A stretch of DNA of 64,000 nucleotides. Source: Pseudopithomyces maydicus (lineage: Eukaryota > Ascomycota > Dothideomycetes > Pleosporales > Didymosphaeriaceae). A program made the translations under genes and the position numbers. The number at the start of each line of letters is the position of its first letter. Within the stretch, counting starts at the first letter, position 1. Under the pieces are notes generated by a model. It was given only the letters and a program-made list of their open reading frames with translations. It did no database searches and was not told the origin of the DNA. Where the stretch lies: contig JANTUC010000004.1 in the NCBI GenBank assembly GCA_026873275.1, positions 1,674,001-1,738,000 of the forward strand, in the 5' to 3' direction. Below, piece by piece: positions 37,168 to 49,128 of the stretch.

Positions 37168-38682
37168 ATGGCAGCCAAAGCAGCCGAGGCTCTCGACAAC
37201 CTCAAGCGTACCTGAGCACCCCCTTCTCCGTGCCATGGAGCACATGCTGACGTGTTAGTGGACGATGCAAGCGCCACTAACGGCATTGCGAAGAGCGGCA
37301 CCCATGGCGACGTAGACCGCGACGACTCGGACGACGACGCCGAAGCCGACGACGGCGCCCATGAAGGCACTGCCGAGGGTGCCGCAAAGAAGAAAAAGAA
37401 GCGCAAGCCGCGCAAGAAGAAAAAGGCGGGCGCTGCCAGCGGGCCCAAGGTGCAGACGGCACCCCGCGCGTCCCCGTCCACGAAATCTACCTCAACGATG
37501 CCTACCCCGAGGGCGAGATCGTCGAATATCGCGACGAGAACTCGTACAGGACCACCAGCGAAGAGAAGCGCCATCTCGACCGCATGAACCAGGACTTCCT
37601 GACCGACTACCGCCGGGGCGCCGAGGTGCATCGCGAGGTGCGCCAGTGGGCACAGAAGTGGATTAAGCCGGGCATGACTCTGACCGAGATTGCTGAGGGC
37701 ATCGAGGACTCTGTGCGCGCCCTCACGGGGCATCAGGGCCTCGAAGAGGGTGACGCGCTCAAGGGCGGCATGGGCTTCCCCACCGGCCTGAGCATCAACC
37801 ACTGCGCTGCCCACTACACCCCGAATGCCGGCAACAAGATGGTCCTCCAGCAGCAGGACGTCATGAAGGTCGACTTTGGTGTGCACATCAACGGCCGCAT
37901 TGTCGATTCTGCCTTCACCATGCATTTCGACCCGACCTACGACAATTTGATCAATGCGTGCAAGGATGCCACTAACGCCGGTATCAAGGAGGCTGGCATT
38001 GACGTACGCATGTCGGACATTGGTGCTGCCATTCAGGAGGTCATGGAGAGCTACGAGTGCGAGATTGGTGGCAAGAGCTACCCTGTCAAGTGCATCCGCA
38101 ACTTGAACGGGCATAGCATCGGCCGGTATAGCATTCACGGCGGGAAGACGGTGCCTATTGTCAAGGGCGGCGACCAGACCAAGATGGAAGAGGGTGAAAC
38201 CTTTGCCGTTGAGACGTTCGGTAGCACAGGCAAAGGATATGTTAGAGATGATGTGCGTTTCCATTCTCACCCTCCCACAGCTCCTCTCTTCTCCCGCTTG
38301 AACCTGCTAACACTCCCTTGTGTAGATGGAAACATCCCATTACGCCATGCGCGAGGATGCCCCCACGTCGCTCTCCGCGTCTCCTCCGCAAAGACCCTCC
38401 TCGCCTCCATTACCAAGAACTTCGGCACTCTGCCGTTCTGCCGGCGGTACCTCGACCGCCTCGGCCACGACAAGTACCTGCTCGGTTTGAACAACCTTGT
38501 GCAGGCCGGTATCGTGGAAGCATATCCGCCGCTTTGCGACATCAAAGGCTCCTATACCGCGCAGTCTGAACATGTAACTACGAACTGTCGGGTGAAAGAG
38601 AGACAAACAGCTAATTCCGTGACAGACTTTCATTCTCCGGCCGAATTGCAAAGAGGTTGTGAGCAGGGGAGACGACTACTAA
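37168..38682 (+). CDS. map2: Methionine aminopeptidase 2, with two apparent one-base frameshifts
   Basis: Exons: 37168-37207, 37259-38251, 38325-38578, 38629-38682. The N-terminus has the acidic then poly-Lys segment (KKKKKRKPRKKKK) typical of MetAP2. The catalytic domain shows all five metal ligands: two Asp in KVDFGVHINGRIVDSAF, His in NLNGHSIGRYSIHGG, Glu in EEGETFAVETFGSTG and the last Glu in SYTAQSEH. The last exon ends in RGDDY, the usual MetAP2 end. The enzyme removes initiator Met from nascent proteins on the ribosome. The frame breaks twice: at the C4 run 37462-37465 (between KVQT and PRVPVHEIY) and at the C5 run 38360-38364 (after METSHYAMREDAP). In both places one more C restores family sequence. 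Because the rest is perfectly conserved, base-calling errors are more likely than decay. A second, degenerating MetAP2 paralogue is the alternative. Confidence 0.88.
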
Positions 38683-38867
38683 ATGAGGATAAAAGCATAG
38701 GTACATTTGATTTGCATTGAGGACGGCGGGCGTATATGAGCTGTGGGTTTATAAAGTGGCATATTCACTCACCATACAAATTAAATTATATGGATGAATT
38801 TACGATCTCAAAGTACACACAGTATCCCTTCTCTTGAACCTGAACACACCCTCGATCACCCAGTACA

Positions 38868-41197
38868 CTACAACTTGTAACTACTCGCACTCTTTGTAAC
38901 ACCTTCCTTGACATCATTTCCCTCGACATCCGTGATCCCCTTCTTTCCTATGACCTGCACACCACCCTTCTTCAGATCACCCAGCAGTTGCTTACGCTCC
39001 TTGGCTTTCTTTTCCTTGCTGCTGACCTCCGAGCCCTTCTTCTCCACTTCGTGCAGCCCCTTCTTCTTGATTCTTTCCTTCTCTCTCCGCCTCCGCCGCA
39101 GCTTCTGCTCACGCGTCATCTCCTCCCTGGAGACAGGCATTCCACTCTTGGTCACAACTTCAGTCCTCGCGTCGGCATCGCCCTCGCCTGGCTTGTACAC
39201 TTCTTGCGGCGCAAGCATACTAGCTCCTGCCACATCACCACCCGCCGTCGGGCGTGCATCCTCCATCTGTATGGCCGGTGCATCGACGCGGATCTCAAGG
39301 TTTGCCGCTACCGGCTTGGGCTTGAAATTGCTAGACGCCAGAGAATCGAGTTTTGCGGACAAGCTCTTCCATAGGGCCGATATCTCTGCGTGATCCTTCT
39401 TGAGCTTCTCATCACGGGCGTCGGCATAGTTGGGATCTACGGCCTTGAGGTGCTCTTCTTCGTATATTTCTGCGAGACCCTTTGTGTTCTTGGTATCATC
39501 GAGTTCAAATAGGCCTCTTCGCTCGCGAGGTCCAGTGGCAAGGTCGTCGGGTCGGCGGCGCAGAACCTCATCAAATTGACCAGCAAGAATTCTCTGCTTA
39601 ATGAGAGTTTCGATATCATGGGAGGTTTCTTCTGTGACAGGCGCGACCGGCTTGCCTGCCCGCTCGAACTCTAGATCCTCTTCGAGAAGTGAGTTCATAG
39701 GCCTGGCGGACGCGGAGGCTTCGCCGCTGAGTTGCCAACCACGCTTAGCAACATTAGCGGCTTCGAGTTTGCGGATTTGATCAGCGATTTTGGCTTGGCG
39801 TCTCTCGTGGGTACTGCGGCGGGATTTGGGGTCGCTGGGATCGGCATCACTAAGGTCATCATCAGAGCCGATATCGTCTTCGTCCTGACGCTAAGGTAAG
39901 TACTATGTCAAAGTGCAGTACAGAAGAGCATACTGAGAAGAGATCACCATGAACTCTGGAAATAACATTCTGTATCTCGTCTTCGTCCGGCTTGTTGTTT
40001 TGTGGATCATTCGCAGAGGGAAAGTTGTGTGGATTTGGCCGTCCTCGTTTCTTTTTGGACTTGCCAGCCTTGGCTGCTGGTGGCAGAAAGAAATCTGCGT
40101 ACATGACATTGTTGGCATTCATCCCTGTGTCATCGACATCATCCATTTCGCCGTCTTGTAGCTCGTCGTCGTCGCTTTCGCCCTCGGGAGCGTTTAGATC
40201 AGCATTGCCAAAGGTTGGGCCGCCTTCTTCATCATCGTCATCGTCCTCATCCTCTTCGTTGTTTGCAACTGCCTTTTTACTTGACTTTGCAGATAGCGGA
40301 TCTTCTTCCCAGTTCACATCGTCTTCATCGCTATCGACGGCCTCGCCTTGGTTGTCTCCTATAAGAAGCCAACACTGTCAGTAACAATGCCATAGAGGGT
40401 GAAATGTTCAAAAGGTGTTGTAACGCACTCTGTTCTAAAAAGTCCGTCTGCTTGTTGAACTGGTCAATCTCGAAGAAGCCGTCATTCAGACCATTGGGAT
40501 CTGGACGGTATGTCTCTGCCGGCTCGTCCATGTCAGAGTCATCTTCAGAGAAAATGCCCTCTTCTTCGTCATCTTCCATGTCGATGTCTTCCTCGTCGAC
40601 ATGTTCCCCGCCCTCTTCGTCCTCTTCACCGTCCAGCCCTTCTTCGTCTGACATATCTTCACCATCGTACACCCAGTCTACACCCTCTTCGCCGAGTTCT
40701 GAGCTCGCCTCTTCGTCTTCCAACCCAGAAACGTCGTTCTCCTCGTCTTCCTCGTCAGCTCGAATTGCTAGTGTACCATCGTCATCCTGTGGTAAAGATC
40801 TCTCAACCTCCTCTACAGCCGCGTCTAGAATTTTGCTAGCTTGCTGCCAGACCTGCGCGGTTGAAAAGCCTTGTAAGTGAACCTTCTTCAATTGCAGGAC
40901 CTTGACGCCGCCATCACCGTCGTCCTCACCCCGCTTGCGCTTCTTTCTCTGCTCCTGCTGTCTTTGCACCTGCGCCTCGCTTACACCCGTAGCAACCGGG
41001 TCCAGGAACTGTTTAGCAGCAGCAAGAAAGGCGCTGTTCAATTGCGCATTCGGGAGCAGGAAAGCCGTCGGCTTTGCGAGGAGCGCTGCGGTCGCGGGAG
41101 AGGTCGAGCTAAGGTCCATGGGCGAAGGCTGGGCGGAGCCTGCAGAGAGCGTATGCGATGATATCGAAGCGTCTGGCGAGAATGATGTAGGCGCCAT
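38868..41197 (-). CDS. mpp10: U3 snoRNP protein Mpp10
   Basis: Three exons on the minus strand: 41197-40429, 40358-39934 and 39890-38868, giving about 738 residues. Long acidic Asp/Glu tracts fill the middle (DEEGLDGEEDEEGGEHVDEE and others). They are broken by the conserved YADFFLPPA and NDGFFEIDQFNKQTDF motifs. The C-terminal part has the Mpp10 signature RPMNSLLEEDLEFERAGKP, then LIKQRILAGQFDEVLRR, followed by Lys/Arg-rich coiled-coil segments. Mpp10 with Imp3 and Imp4 forms a module of the small-subunit processome that acts in the nucleolus in 18S rRNA maturation. The start ATG at 41197 is followed by an Ala/Ser-rich leader as in other filamentous fungi. It is tail-to-tail with MetAP2, 185 bp apart. 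Confidence 0.9.
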
Positions 41198-41879
41198 GTT
41201 CGTACCCGAAAATCAGAATGGTGTTTCGTGCTGTTCTAACTAAACTTTTTCCGCGTTCACGACCAAAGATTTTAGTGGAGTAGCTTCTGGTCCGTGCGTC
41301 CAATAGCAGCGAGGAAGTCCAACCTTACCCATTCTATCCAACGTAGAGGCCTAATCAACCTGGATTTCTTCGCAATGTTGCGAACATCGCCTTTGAGGTC
41401 GTAGAGATCTGTACGTGTTGTAAGACCGCAGTCGCCTCTCGGTACTTTATTTTAACCCGAAGTCTCTAGCATCCGATAGCAGCTCCTCTAACCTGTTCTG
41501 CCAATTCCTATGCGTCGAAAAGTCATCTCCAAGGATAGAAGATCCCTCAAAAGAGCTCAAAAGAGGAATAAATAGGGTATCTTCAAAGAAATGATGGCAA
41601 GACCCGAAAGACCAGTCATGACCCATCCGTAGGCCTTCAGGGAAGGAGCAACCACGACCCGTCACATTCGAGTTCAGAGGGCAGGTACGATACTCGGCAA
41701 ATGAAGGCGTTGCTGGTGAATCTATCAATTGGGCCCATGTCCAATGGTCGGCTATATCTTCTAGCGAGTCAATTGTCTTGTTCAATAGCTAACTGGCCCA
41801 ATCACCTGTTGCCATCCTACAACATATACAGTCAACGTGCACGGGGCAGTTTTGTACCATATCAATCTCCATATCAATT
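41198..41879. other. Intergenic region between Mpp10 and acyl-CoA oxidase
   Basis: A 112-codon frame on the minus strand (41447-41785) is open and free of low complexity but has no domain I recognise, no signal peptide and no clear splice partners. It could be a fragment of a longer lost gene. The rest holds the Mpp10 promoter (right after 41198) and the oxidase 3' UTR. Confidence 0.35.
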
Positions 41880-44078
41880 TTACAACTTAGCCTTGGCCAA
41901 TGGCTCCACCCGCTTGAACAACGTCTCGTTCTCAGGATATGGATCGACGGTCACCCCATTGAGGGGGTTCAGCTCGCTCGCCCTGTAGAACATATCCTCA
42001 TAAACCTTGCCATCATACCGCCCCAGGCTCGAATCCAACACCCAATCATCAAAGCCCCATCCATCTACAAGTCTGACTGCGTGTGGCCTGATTTCCTTCA
42101 ACAGCTTCATCACTGCATTCGTCCGGGCCAAACTGATCTGGTGACGCGAAGCGGCTCCAGAAGCAAAGAATTCTGAGCCCTCCTGCTCAAGCGTATGTAG
42201 CGCCCACAGACGGAATAGCTTCCAAAGGACTTCATGGGTGGTAGCGTCAACCTTGCTAGTGATATCGCCTTGTTTTAGTGCCCCATAGAAGTTCTTGACG
42301 ACGAGGTACTGTGAGTGAGCCTTTGAAAGACGGTAAAAATCGACAAGTAGATCGTTCCAGGGCTTCTTGAGGTCGTCGCGGTGCTTGAGAGCCTCGAACG
42401 TGAGGAACGAGGCGCGCCATGCGAAGGCGGAAACAAGATCTTCATCCGAGCCAAGTATGTCGAAGGCACAACCAACTTCGGAACGTGAGCGGAAATTGCC
42501 AAGGATCCGAGTTGTGTCATTAGATGGCTTTGTGCCAGAGAGGACGGAGCGGGCGGACTTTAGGAGCTGGTGGAGCAGAATTTAGCATACGTGTTTGGTA
42601 CTCATTAGGAGCATATGACTCACATAGCGGGCGACTTGCTGGGTAAGCATGTAGTTGTCTCCCTCCCATGTCAATGTTGGCAAGTAATCCGCATACCATG
42701 ATCCAATACCGCTGAAGCTGGAATATCCGTGACCACCACAAGCTCTACGGCATACTTCAAGACCTTCGCCAGCAATGGTACTAGAAAGGGCTTTCAGGCC
42801 GCAAGAAGTTGCGTGAAGGTCCGCAAGGATGTCGCTGCCTGCCTCTGTCTCTTCTGGACCGGCACCCCGTTTACCCGACTGTCGATTTTCACCTTTCTGA
42901 TTCATCCTCTTCTGGTTCTCTTCATAAAGACTCATCATTCCTTTGCCCGTGAAATGTAAAGCAAATGTAGCTGCGATGAGAGGGAGCAGGCGGATCTGGA
43001 CCATTGTGTAGTTCAGCACAGGGTTTTCGCCTTGCTCGCCTTGCGGTGCATCGCGATCTTGAAATTGGCGTCGGACGGCACAGTAACGGGTTGCAATGGT
43101 GACACCACGAGCGAGCGTCGAACCGGCTTGCATAACGATATTTGAGCGGACCCACGTGAGCGTGCCATAGATGAGAGATGGGCTGCCCTGTCGAATGTAC
43201 TTGTTCGTCTGAGGGTCGATCCTCGAGAAGCGACCCAGCATATTGAAGTGTGGTACCTTGACGTTATTGAACAACAGAAATCCATTGTCCATTGTGTTGT
43301 AACCAAATTTCGGTCCAATATCGCCAACGTGAATGTTTTCCAGAGGTTCATGTGTCTTCATGTCACGAATCTGGACAATGAAGGGATGAGGGCCGAAGCT
43401 CTTTTCGTTTATGTAGAGTTGTGCCATTACGCAAGCGTAATTTGCTGTTCGGCCAAGGGACCCAATCCACCACTTGGAAGCAGTGAGATGTGGCGAATGG
43501 AGCGTGAAGGTCTTGTCATCGGAATTCCATGTTGCGGTCGTCTCGAGCCCACGGACATTAGAACCATGACCAAGCTCAGTTTGAGCGTAGCATCCAATGA
43601 TCTTGTAGTCAGCAGCAGGCTTGAGAAACTTCTCCTGTTGCTCCGGTGTGCCTTGCTCCCCAATAGTAATCTTCTCTGTCAGCTGTTGCTCATGTACTAC
43701 GGCAGGTCACCATACCTTGAACATAGATTCATGTAGAGCGTAAGGTCCGGGCTCGCCGACAGCTTCAGAAGCTGTACGGAACTCATCGATATTCCAATCA
43801 TGTTTCCGCCTCAGTAACTGGAGCTTCTTCTCTCGGGCAAGGGCACGCTCAAAACGTTCCATGCGTCCATTGAAGTAATTTGAAGACTTGTCGAAGACCG
43901 GCTCCGACTTCAGTATTTGCAAGATCCTATTTCTCCGCTCAATGGTATCTTGCGTGAGGAGCAACTCCTGTAGCTTCTTTACATGTATATCGCTTTTGGC
44001 ACGCTCGGCATCGAGAAGCTCGTGTCCTTGCGGGCCGGATGGCTTCAATTGCTTCACCCAGTCTGGATTGGGTGCCAT
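41880..44078 (-). CDS. pox1: Peroxisomal acyl-CoA oxidase
   Basis: Three exons on the minus strand: 44078-43716, 43670-42624 and 42566-41880, about 698 residues, the usual length for the family. The start MAPNPDWVKQLKPSGPQGHE is preferred over an in-frame Met 33 codons upstream because it matches where family homology begins. Core motifs: CYAQTELGHGSNVRGLETTA (FAD/substrate region), LTASKWWIGSLGRTANYACV, CRRACGGHGYSSFSG and WEGDNYMLTQQVARY near the catalytic Glu. The protein ends in Ala-Lys-Leu, a type-1 peroxisomal targeting signal. It carries out the first, H2O2-producing step of peroxisomal beta-oxidation (acyl-CoA to trans-2-enoyl-CoA). Introns are 45 and 57 nt. Confidence 0.93.
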
Positions 44079-45391
44079 TGTAATGTCTGGTGAAACAGAG
44101 AACCCGAATGATGAGTGAAGATAAATGAGAGATGCTTCGCCGCAATCGGTGACGATGTCCCTCGGCCGCTCTGGCATGGGGTTGACGCTAGCACTACTTG
44201 CCGAGGTATGCGGGATCTGGAACCTGGGAATGCACTAGTCTAACGAATCTGCCGAGCGTAATTCGTGCTTTGTTTCCCTGAACCAGCAGCTTCACTTCGC
44301 CCTCTATCAATGAATGCATCGTTGAACGGATATCAACATAGTTGGCCTTGAGATCAGTGTCAAAATGAAATGTCTACTCGTTAGATTTCCGAGCACGTGA
44401 ACGCGTGCACTCCAGGGCTCTCAGGGCTAGAGCAGTCTCGTGACCAGGGCGATTCCGTGCGGCTTACTGACATGTTGAGAGATGGCGTCGCCCGCGAACG
44501 CTTCGAACTGGGATGTGTTTCGAGCTCGGCCAGGTCATAGGAACAGCACGTATTCTAGGTGTTCTGGAGCGCCTTGTACCTCTGTCTCACGACGCATGCA
44601 GCAGAGGTCTCAGTTGGTAATGTCCGTTGGTCACATGGCGTTCTTAGCGCTCGATATGGCATCTTGTTGGGGTGGACACGGGCTAGCTGGGGTGGTGGAT
44701 GAGCAATCGAACACATGGGAAAAACTCTGCGTCTTGTCAGCCGCAGCCGCAACCGCAACCCAGCCGCCTGTGTATCCTGGTAGGTACGTTGCACTGCCTG
44801 GGGCGCGATTGAAGGTTCGAAAAGAACGGCAAGGCTCTAGGCAACAGCCACGGGCGGTTGGCGTCCACGTTGAAGTAAACAGAACATGGGTGCTTTCTTC
44901 TATCGGAATCAGTCTGGTGGGGTGCCAAAAGCACCCAAGGCACCCATGGTAACGGGGCAAGCAATGGGGAAACGGGGAGACTGGCTCAGATTGAGACAGC
45001 GTGGTCCAGGAGTGTTTGTTTGCGTTGTCCGAATATAGAGCAGTCAGTCGAAGCAGCAATGACGAATGAAGCGCGCTCCAGCCACAATGGCCGCCAAATT
45101 AAGCCTTAGTGGCTTTTGCTGGTCCCTCCGTCAGTGTTCGACTGCATCACACCTGCACACGACCTCCCCCACAAACACCTTTACGGTCTGCAGAGGATTG
45201 CTTGCCCTTGTCTCTGGCGCTCGACGTCACCGAAGCCCCTATCTAACCGTTGCCTGACCCGACTCACCCACAACCGCCATCCTTGATCCGCCGCGACACC
45301 CCCACATTCTATGCCCGGGAAGCAGCACTACGCCCTCCGCCTCGACATCACCCTCTTCCGCTCTCTCTCGTCCTCCTAGGCCGCGGACAGA
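44079..45391. other. Intergenic region, head-to-head acyl-CoA oxidase / PP2C
   Basis: The divergent genes share this 1.3 kb. Overlapping short frames (44482-44952 +, 44631-45059 -) have no family character. The stretch 45240-45391 is pyrimidine-rich and precedes the phosphatase ATG. I see no RNA gene. Confidence 0.45.
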
Positions 45392-47239
45392 ATGGGTCAA
45401 ACTCTCTCGGAACCCGTCGTCGAGAAGGTATGTTTGTCCAATGCCCCTCCCCTCCTCTCCCCTCCCCGCCCCCGCACTGAGCACCTTGACCCTGTCACTG
45501 CCCTGGCAACCGCCTCAGGCGCGGCTCTGTGCAGGCGGGAATGCCATCCCAGCGGGCGGATCTGGCTGACGTTTTGCCGTCCAGAAATCTCAAAGCAGCG
45601 ATGGTGACAGCCTGATTTTCGGCGTGTCTTCGATGCAGGGATGGCGAATCAGCATGGAGGACGCACACGCATGCATCCTGGACCTGCAAGCTGCCGGCGA
45701 CGAGGCCAAGTCCACCCCCGCAGACAAGCGACTAAGTTTCTTCGGTGTTTACGATGGACATGGCGGCGACAAGGTGGCGATATACACGGGCGAGCACCTG
45801 CACGAGATCGTTGCGAAACAGGAAGCCTTCAAGGAAGGCGACATGAAGAAGGCTCTGCAAGACGGGTTTTTGGCGACAGACCGCGCGATATTGAGTGGTA
45901 TGTGCATCCGACACGTGTAGCCTTGACTTGCAATGCTAATATGTTGGACCCAGATCCAAAGTATGAAGAGGAGGTCTCGGGATGCACCGCATCGGTTGGC
46001 ATCATCTCCAAGGACAAGATTTACGTGGTACGTCCAACAGAGTCATGTTCGTATACACATCAATGCTGAGTCATGTAGGCCAACTCGGGTGACTCGAGAA
46101 CCGTCTTGGGCATCAAGGGCCGCGCGAAACCGCTGTCATACGACCACAAACCACAGAATGAGGGTAGGCAATTCTCGTCACAGTGCAGGATCTCGCTGAC
46201 AACGAACAGCCGAAAAGGCACGTATTCAGGCCGCAGGAGGTTTCGTGGACTTTGGTCGTGTCAACGGCAACCTCGCCCTGTCGAGAGCGATCGGAGATTT
46301 CGAGTTCAAGAAGAGCGCTGAACTGCCGCCAGAGCAGCAAATAGTGACCGCCTATCCTGATGTCGAAATACACGATATCAGCGAGGACGATGAGTTCCTC
46401 GTTCTCGCTTGTGACGGTAAGCATGGCTACCTTGTCCTCAGGGTGCAGCTGCTGACTCTTTGCTAGGAATCTGGGATTGCCAGTCTTCTCAAGCCGTCGT
46501 TGAGTTCGTTAGACGCGGCATCGTTGCAAAGCAGGACCTCGCCTCCATATGTGAGAACATGATGGACAATTGTCTCGCCAGCAACAGTGACACTGGTGGT
46601 GTGGGCTGCGACAACATGACAATGGTTATTGTTGGTCTTTTGCATGGGAAAACAAAGGAACAGTGGTATGAGGATATTGCGAAGAGGGTCGCAAACGGAG
46701 AGGGACCTTGTGCTCCGCCAGAATATGGCAAGTCTGAAGACTCTACCTCTCCTGCCTCAGAAGGCAGCGATTAGTGCATTTCTAATACATAATCCTAGCC
46801 GAATTCCGCGGACCGGGAGTGCATCACCGAATTGACGATAGCCCTGATGATATCGATATGGACCTTGACGGTCGCTTCCAGGGCAACCGTGGAATGGGTG
46901 GTGAGTTCCCTATATTTCCATATTGTGCGTAGGATGCATATTGATTTTTCAGGTGGAGGTGGCCGCATCATCCTTCTTGGCGATGGTACGGAAATCACCA
47001 CCGAAGCTGCAGATGCCGATATGTTCGATAATGATGATGAAGACAAAGATCGCGACTTCCAAGTCGACCGCTCGAATGGCGCACGAGAGGAGACGCCCGG
47101 ACCACAGGGGGTTTCCACGAAAGAGCCTACAGACTCACCTTCGTCCGTTAAGACGGAAAAGTCCGAGGAGCTGTCTGAAAAGAAAGATACCACCGTACCA
47201 GAGAAGGTCACTACCGGTACACCTGCAAGTGAAAAGTAA
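45392..47239 (+). CDS. ptc2: PP2C-type Ser/Thr phosphatase (Ptc2/Ptc3 class)
   Basis: Eight exons: 45392-45427, 45585-45897, 45954-46027, 46079-46163, 46210-46416, 46467-46727, 46799-46900, 46953-47239, adding to 454 codons plus stop with frame kept throughout. The N-terminus MGQTLSEPVVEK carries a myristoylation-type Gly2. PP2C motifs in order: GWRISMEDAHACILDL, FFGVYDGHGGDKVA (metal-binding Asp-Gly), GCTASVGII, ANSGDSRTVL, LALSRAIGDFEFK, LVLACDGIWDC and GGVGCDNMTMVIV. It is a Mg/Mn-dependent phosphatase acting on stress MAP kinases and DNA-damage kinases in yeasts. The C-terminal tail is acidic and Ser/Thr-rich. Intron 6 (46728-46798) starts with GC instead of GT. If it is retained, translation stops at 46774 and gives a shorter protein with a full catalytic domain. 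Confidence 0.92.
46728..46798 (+). other. Non-canonical GC-AG intron in the PP2C gene
   Basis: The donor reads G|GCAAGT and the acceptor CCTAG. Splicing joins PPEY to AEFRGPGVHH and continues the C-terminal domain (DDSPDDIDMDLDG), which resembles other filamentous fungal Ptc2 tails. Retention adds about 15 codons and a stop at 46774. The GCAAGT hexamer is the standard form of the rare GC donor class. Confidence 0.7.
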
Positions 47240-49128
47240 GCCTTGAAACCTGTACATCCGGCGAGGAGTGCTTGGGCTCTTACACCTGGGTACCACCATG
47301 AACATGTGACTCGCGCTTTGCACGTCGGTAGGCTCGATCGCACGCCTGGTCTGGATTTGGATCTTGATCATGGAAGCTTTCCGGCTTTTTGGTACTACTC
47401 ACGTTATGACCTTAATGCGATGGGCTGGGATATTGTCAGCTTTGGGCTTGGGCTGGATTTGGCAAGCACGAACGGGCATTGGCACGGCAAAAATCACTGA
47501 CGGGGTCTTCGTTTCCGCGAAAGATCCCCGATGCATGAGACATGGGAGAACGAAACTGATCCAATCAGAGCCTCATCACGAATTGATACCTGGCGTCGCA
47601 CGTCGTCGTCCCTCTTTCTTACTATACTGGTTTTTGAGACGTTTCGATCCCTGTGCTGAGGGTGTTTATAGCGATGCAATTCTTTCATAGATCGTGGATT
47701 GAGATTGGAGCGGGTGTACGTTGTGGGTGGGTAGGAATGCAATGAATTACGTTTTCCTCCAGCTTCTTCCTATACAAAGGGAGACGTAAATATGCTAACA
47801 TAGAGGCACCGAGGCTAGCTACAACTTTGACGGCTGGGGCTGCAGTGGATGATCTTTTGGCCTACTTTCCAATGCTTCTCTACTATCACCGATGATCTCT
47901 CTAAAGTTTCTGGATCCACTGGTGTTAAGGATCATTTCCAAGTGTGCAAGCAGACTCTTCATCACATGGCGCACCCCCGTCTCGCCCATGATAGCCAGAC
48001 CCCAGACCTAAACACGCCCTCCGAAGATAAACTGGGCACCAAGCGCAAGTGCTTGGATGACATCAGAAGCATTAAATAGGCCAGAATCACCCTTCTGTCT
48101 CTCGTTAGGCGAATATAGACTTACCGTCCACAATCTTTTCCAATGCATCTAACCTCGCGCAAGCTCCATCAACCTATCTTCCGGCATGGTTTGAGACGAC
48201 GATCCCATCGAAACCTCTCTCCACTGCAATATCCTTACGGAGGTTCAGGGCCGGTGTAAGATAGATTGGATGATATTTAACGCTTAGTTCGAACAAAAAT
48301 CAAGTTACGATTTCAATATATACCCTACCCTATCATGTAAGTGGCTTAATTCTCCGATTTCTTTTATATACCTAGTTGTTTATCACCCCCGAACGTTTCG
48401 AGAAGGCGCCGTATTTTAATTCCAAGGAAGCAGGATATGCCCTCGCAACTTCTACTGTGGCGCATGACTATTTAATCCTTGCAGTCTATTATATCCGTAA
48501 AGCAACGAGACGTAGTAATTATACATAAGCAGTAGCAGAAAAGAGCTCTGAATGTTACATAGATACGGAATTCAAAGCTTAATACTCAATAAAGTAGGAG
48601 GTATATGAGAGAATTTCAGGATAAAGAAGCGCAATCAGAACGCCAAAAATTACACGTTAACTAGAAGATTAAGTAAGCGTCTACAAACCCAAATCTCCCC
48701 GGTCATGAAGGAGAGAGACCAAAGAATCAAGGTGAAGACTAATTCTCTTGTCTCGTAAGTACAATTCTACTAGTGCAACTTGAAACAACAGAAACGGCAG
48801 ATATCACTATTAACCAGTGAAACTTATCAATGCGGTACAATCATTCAATCAATACATTTCTATTGAGTTGAAATCTTCAGTACTTATGTTGTCGAAGGTA
48901 TACTTGTCAAATTGACCTGTCGAGGCACTTTACACTATTCAAGTGTCACTGGGGTATGCCTCATAGCTTGCCTTGCGCCGCATCAACTTCCACAGATTTG
49001 ACACAAACTCATCGATCCCAGCAAGTCCATAAGGATATGTCCCCGAAAAAGAAATAGACGAATCAAAACCACGCGATATTGAGGACGTTCTCCAGAACGA
49101 ACTGTGGCCGAACTACACAAGCCAAATG
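47240..49128. other. Intergenic region between PP2C and the peptide cluster
   Basis: About 1.9 kb without a supportable gene. Composition becomes more AT-rich from about 48.2 kb. Small frames (47243-47690 +, 47494-47742 -, 47849-48079 +) overlap and show no domain. Confidence 0.45.
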
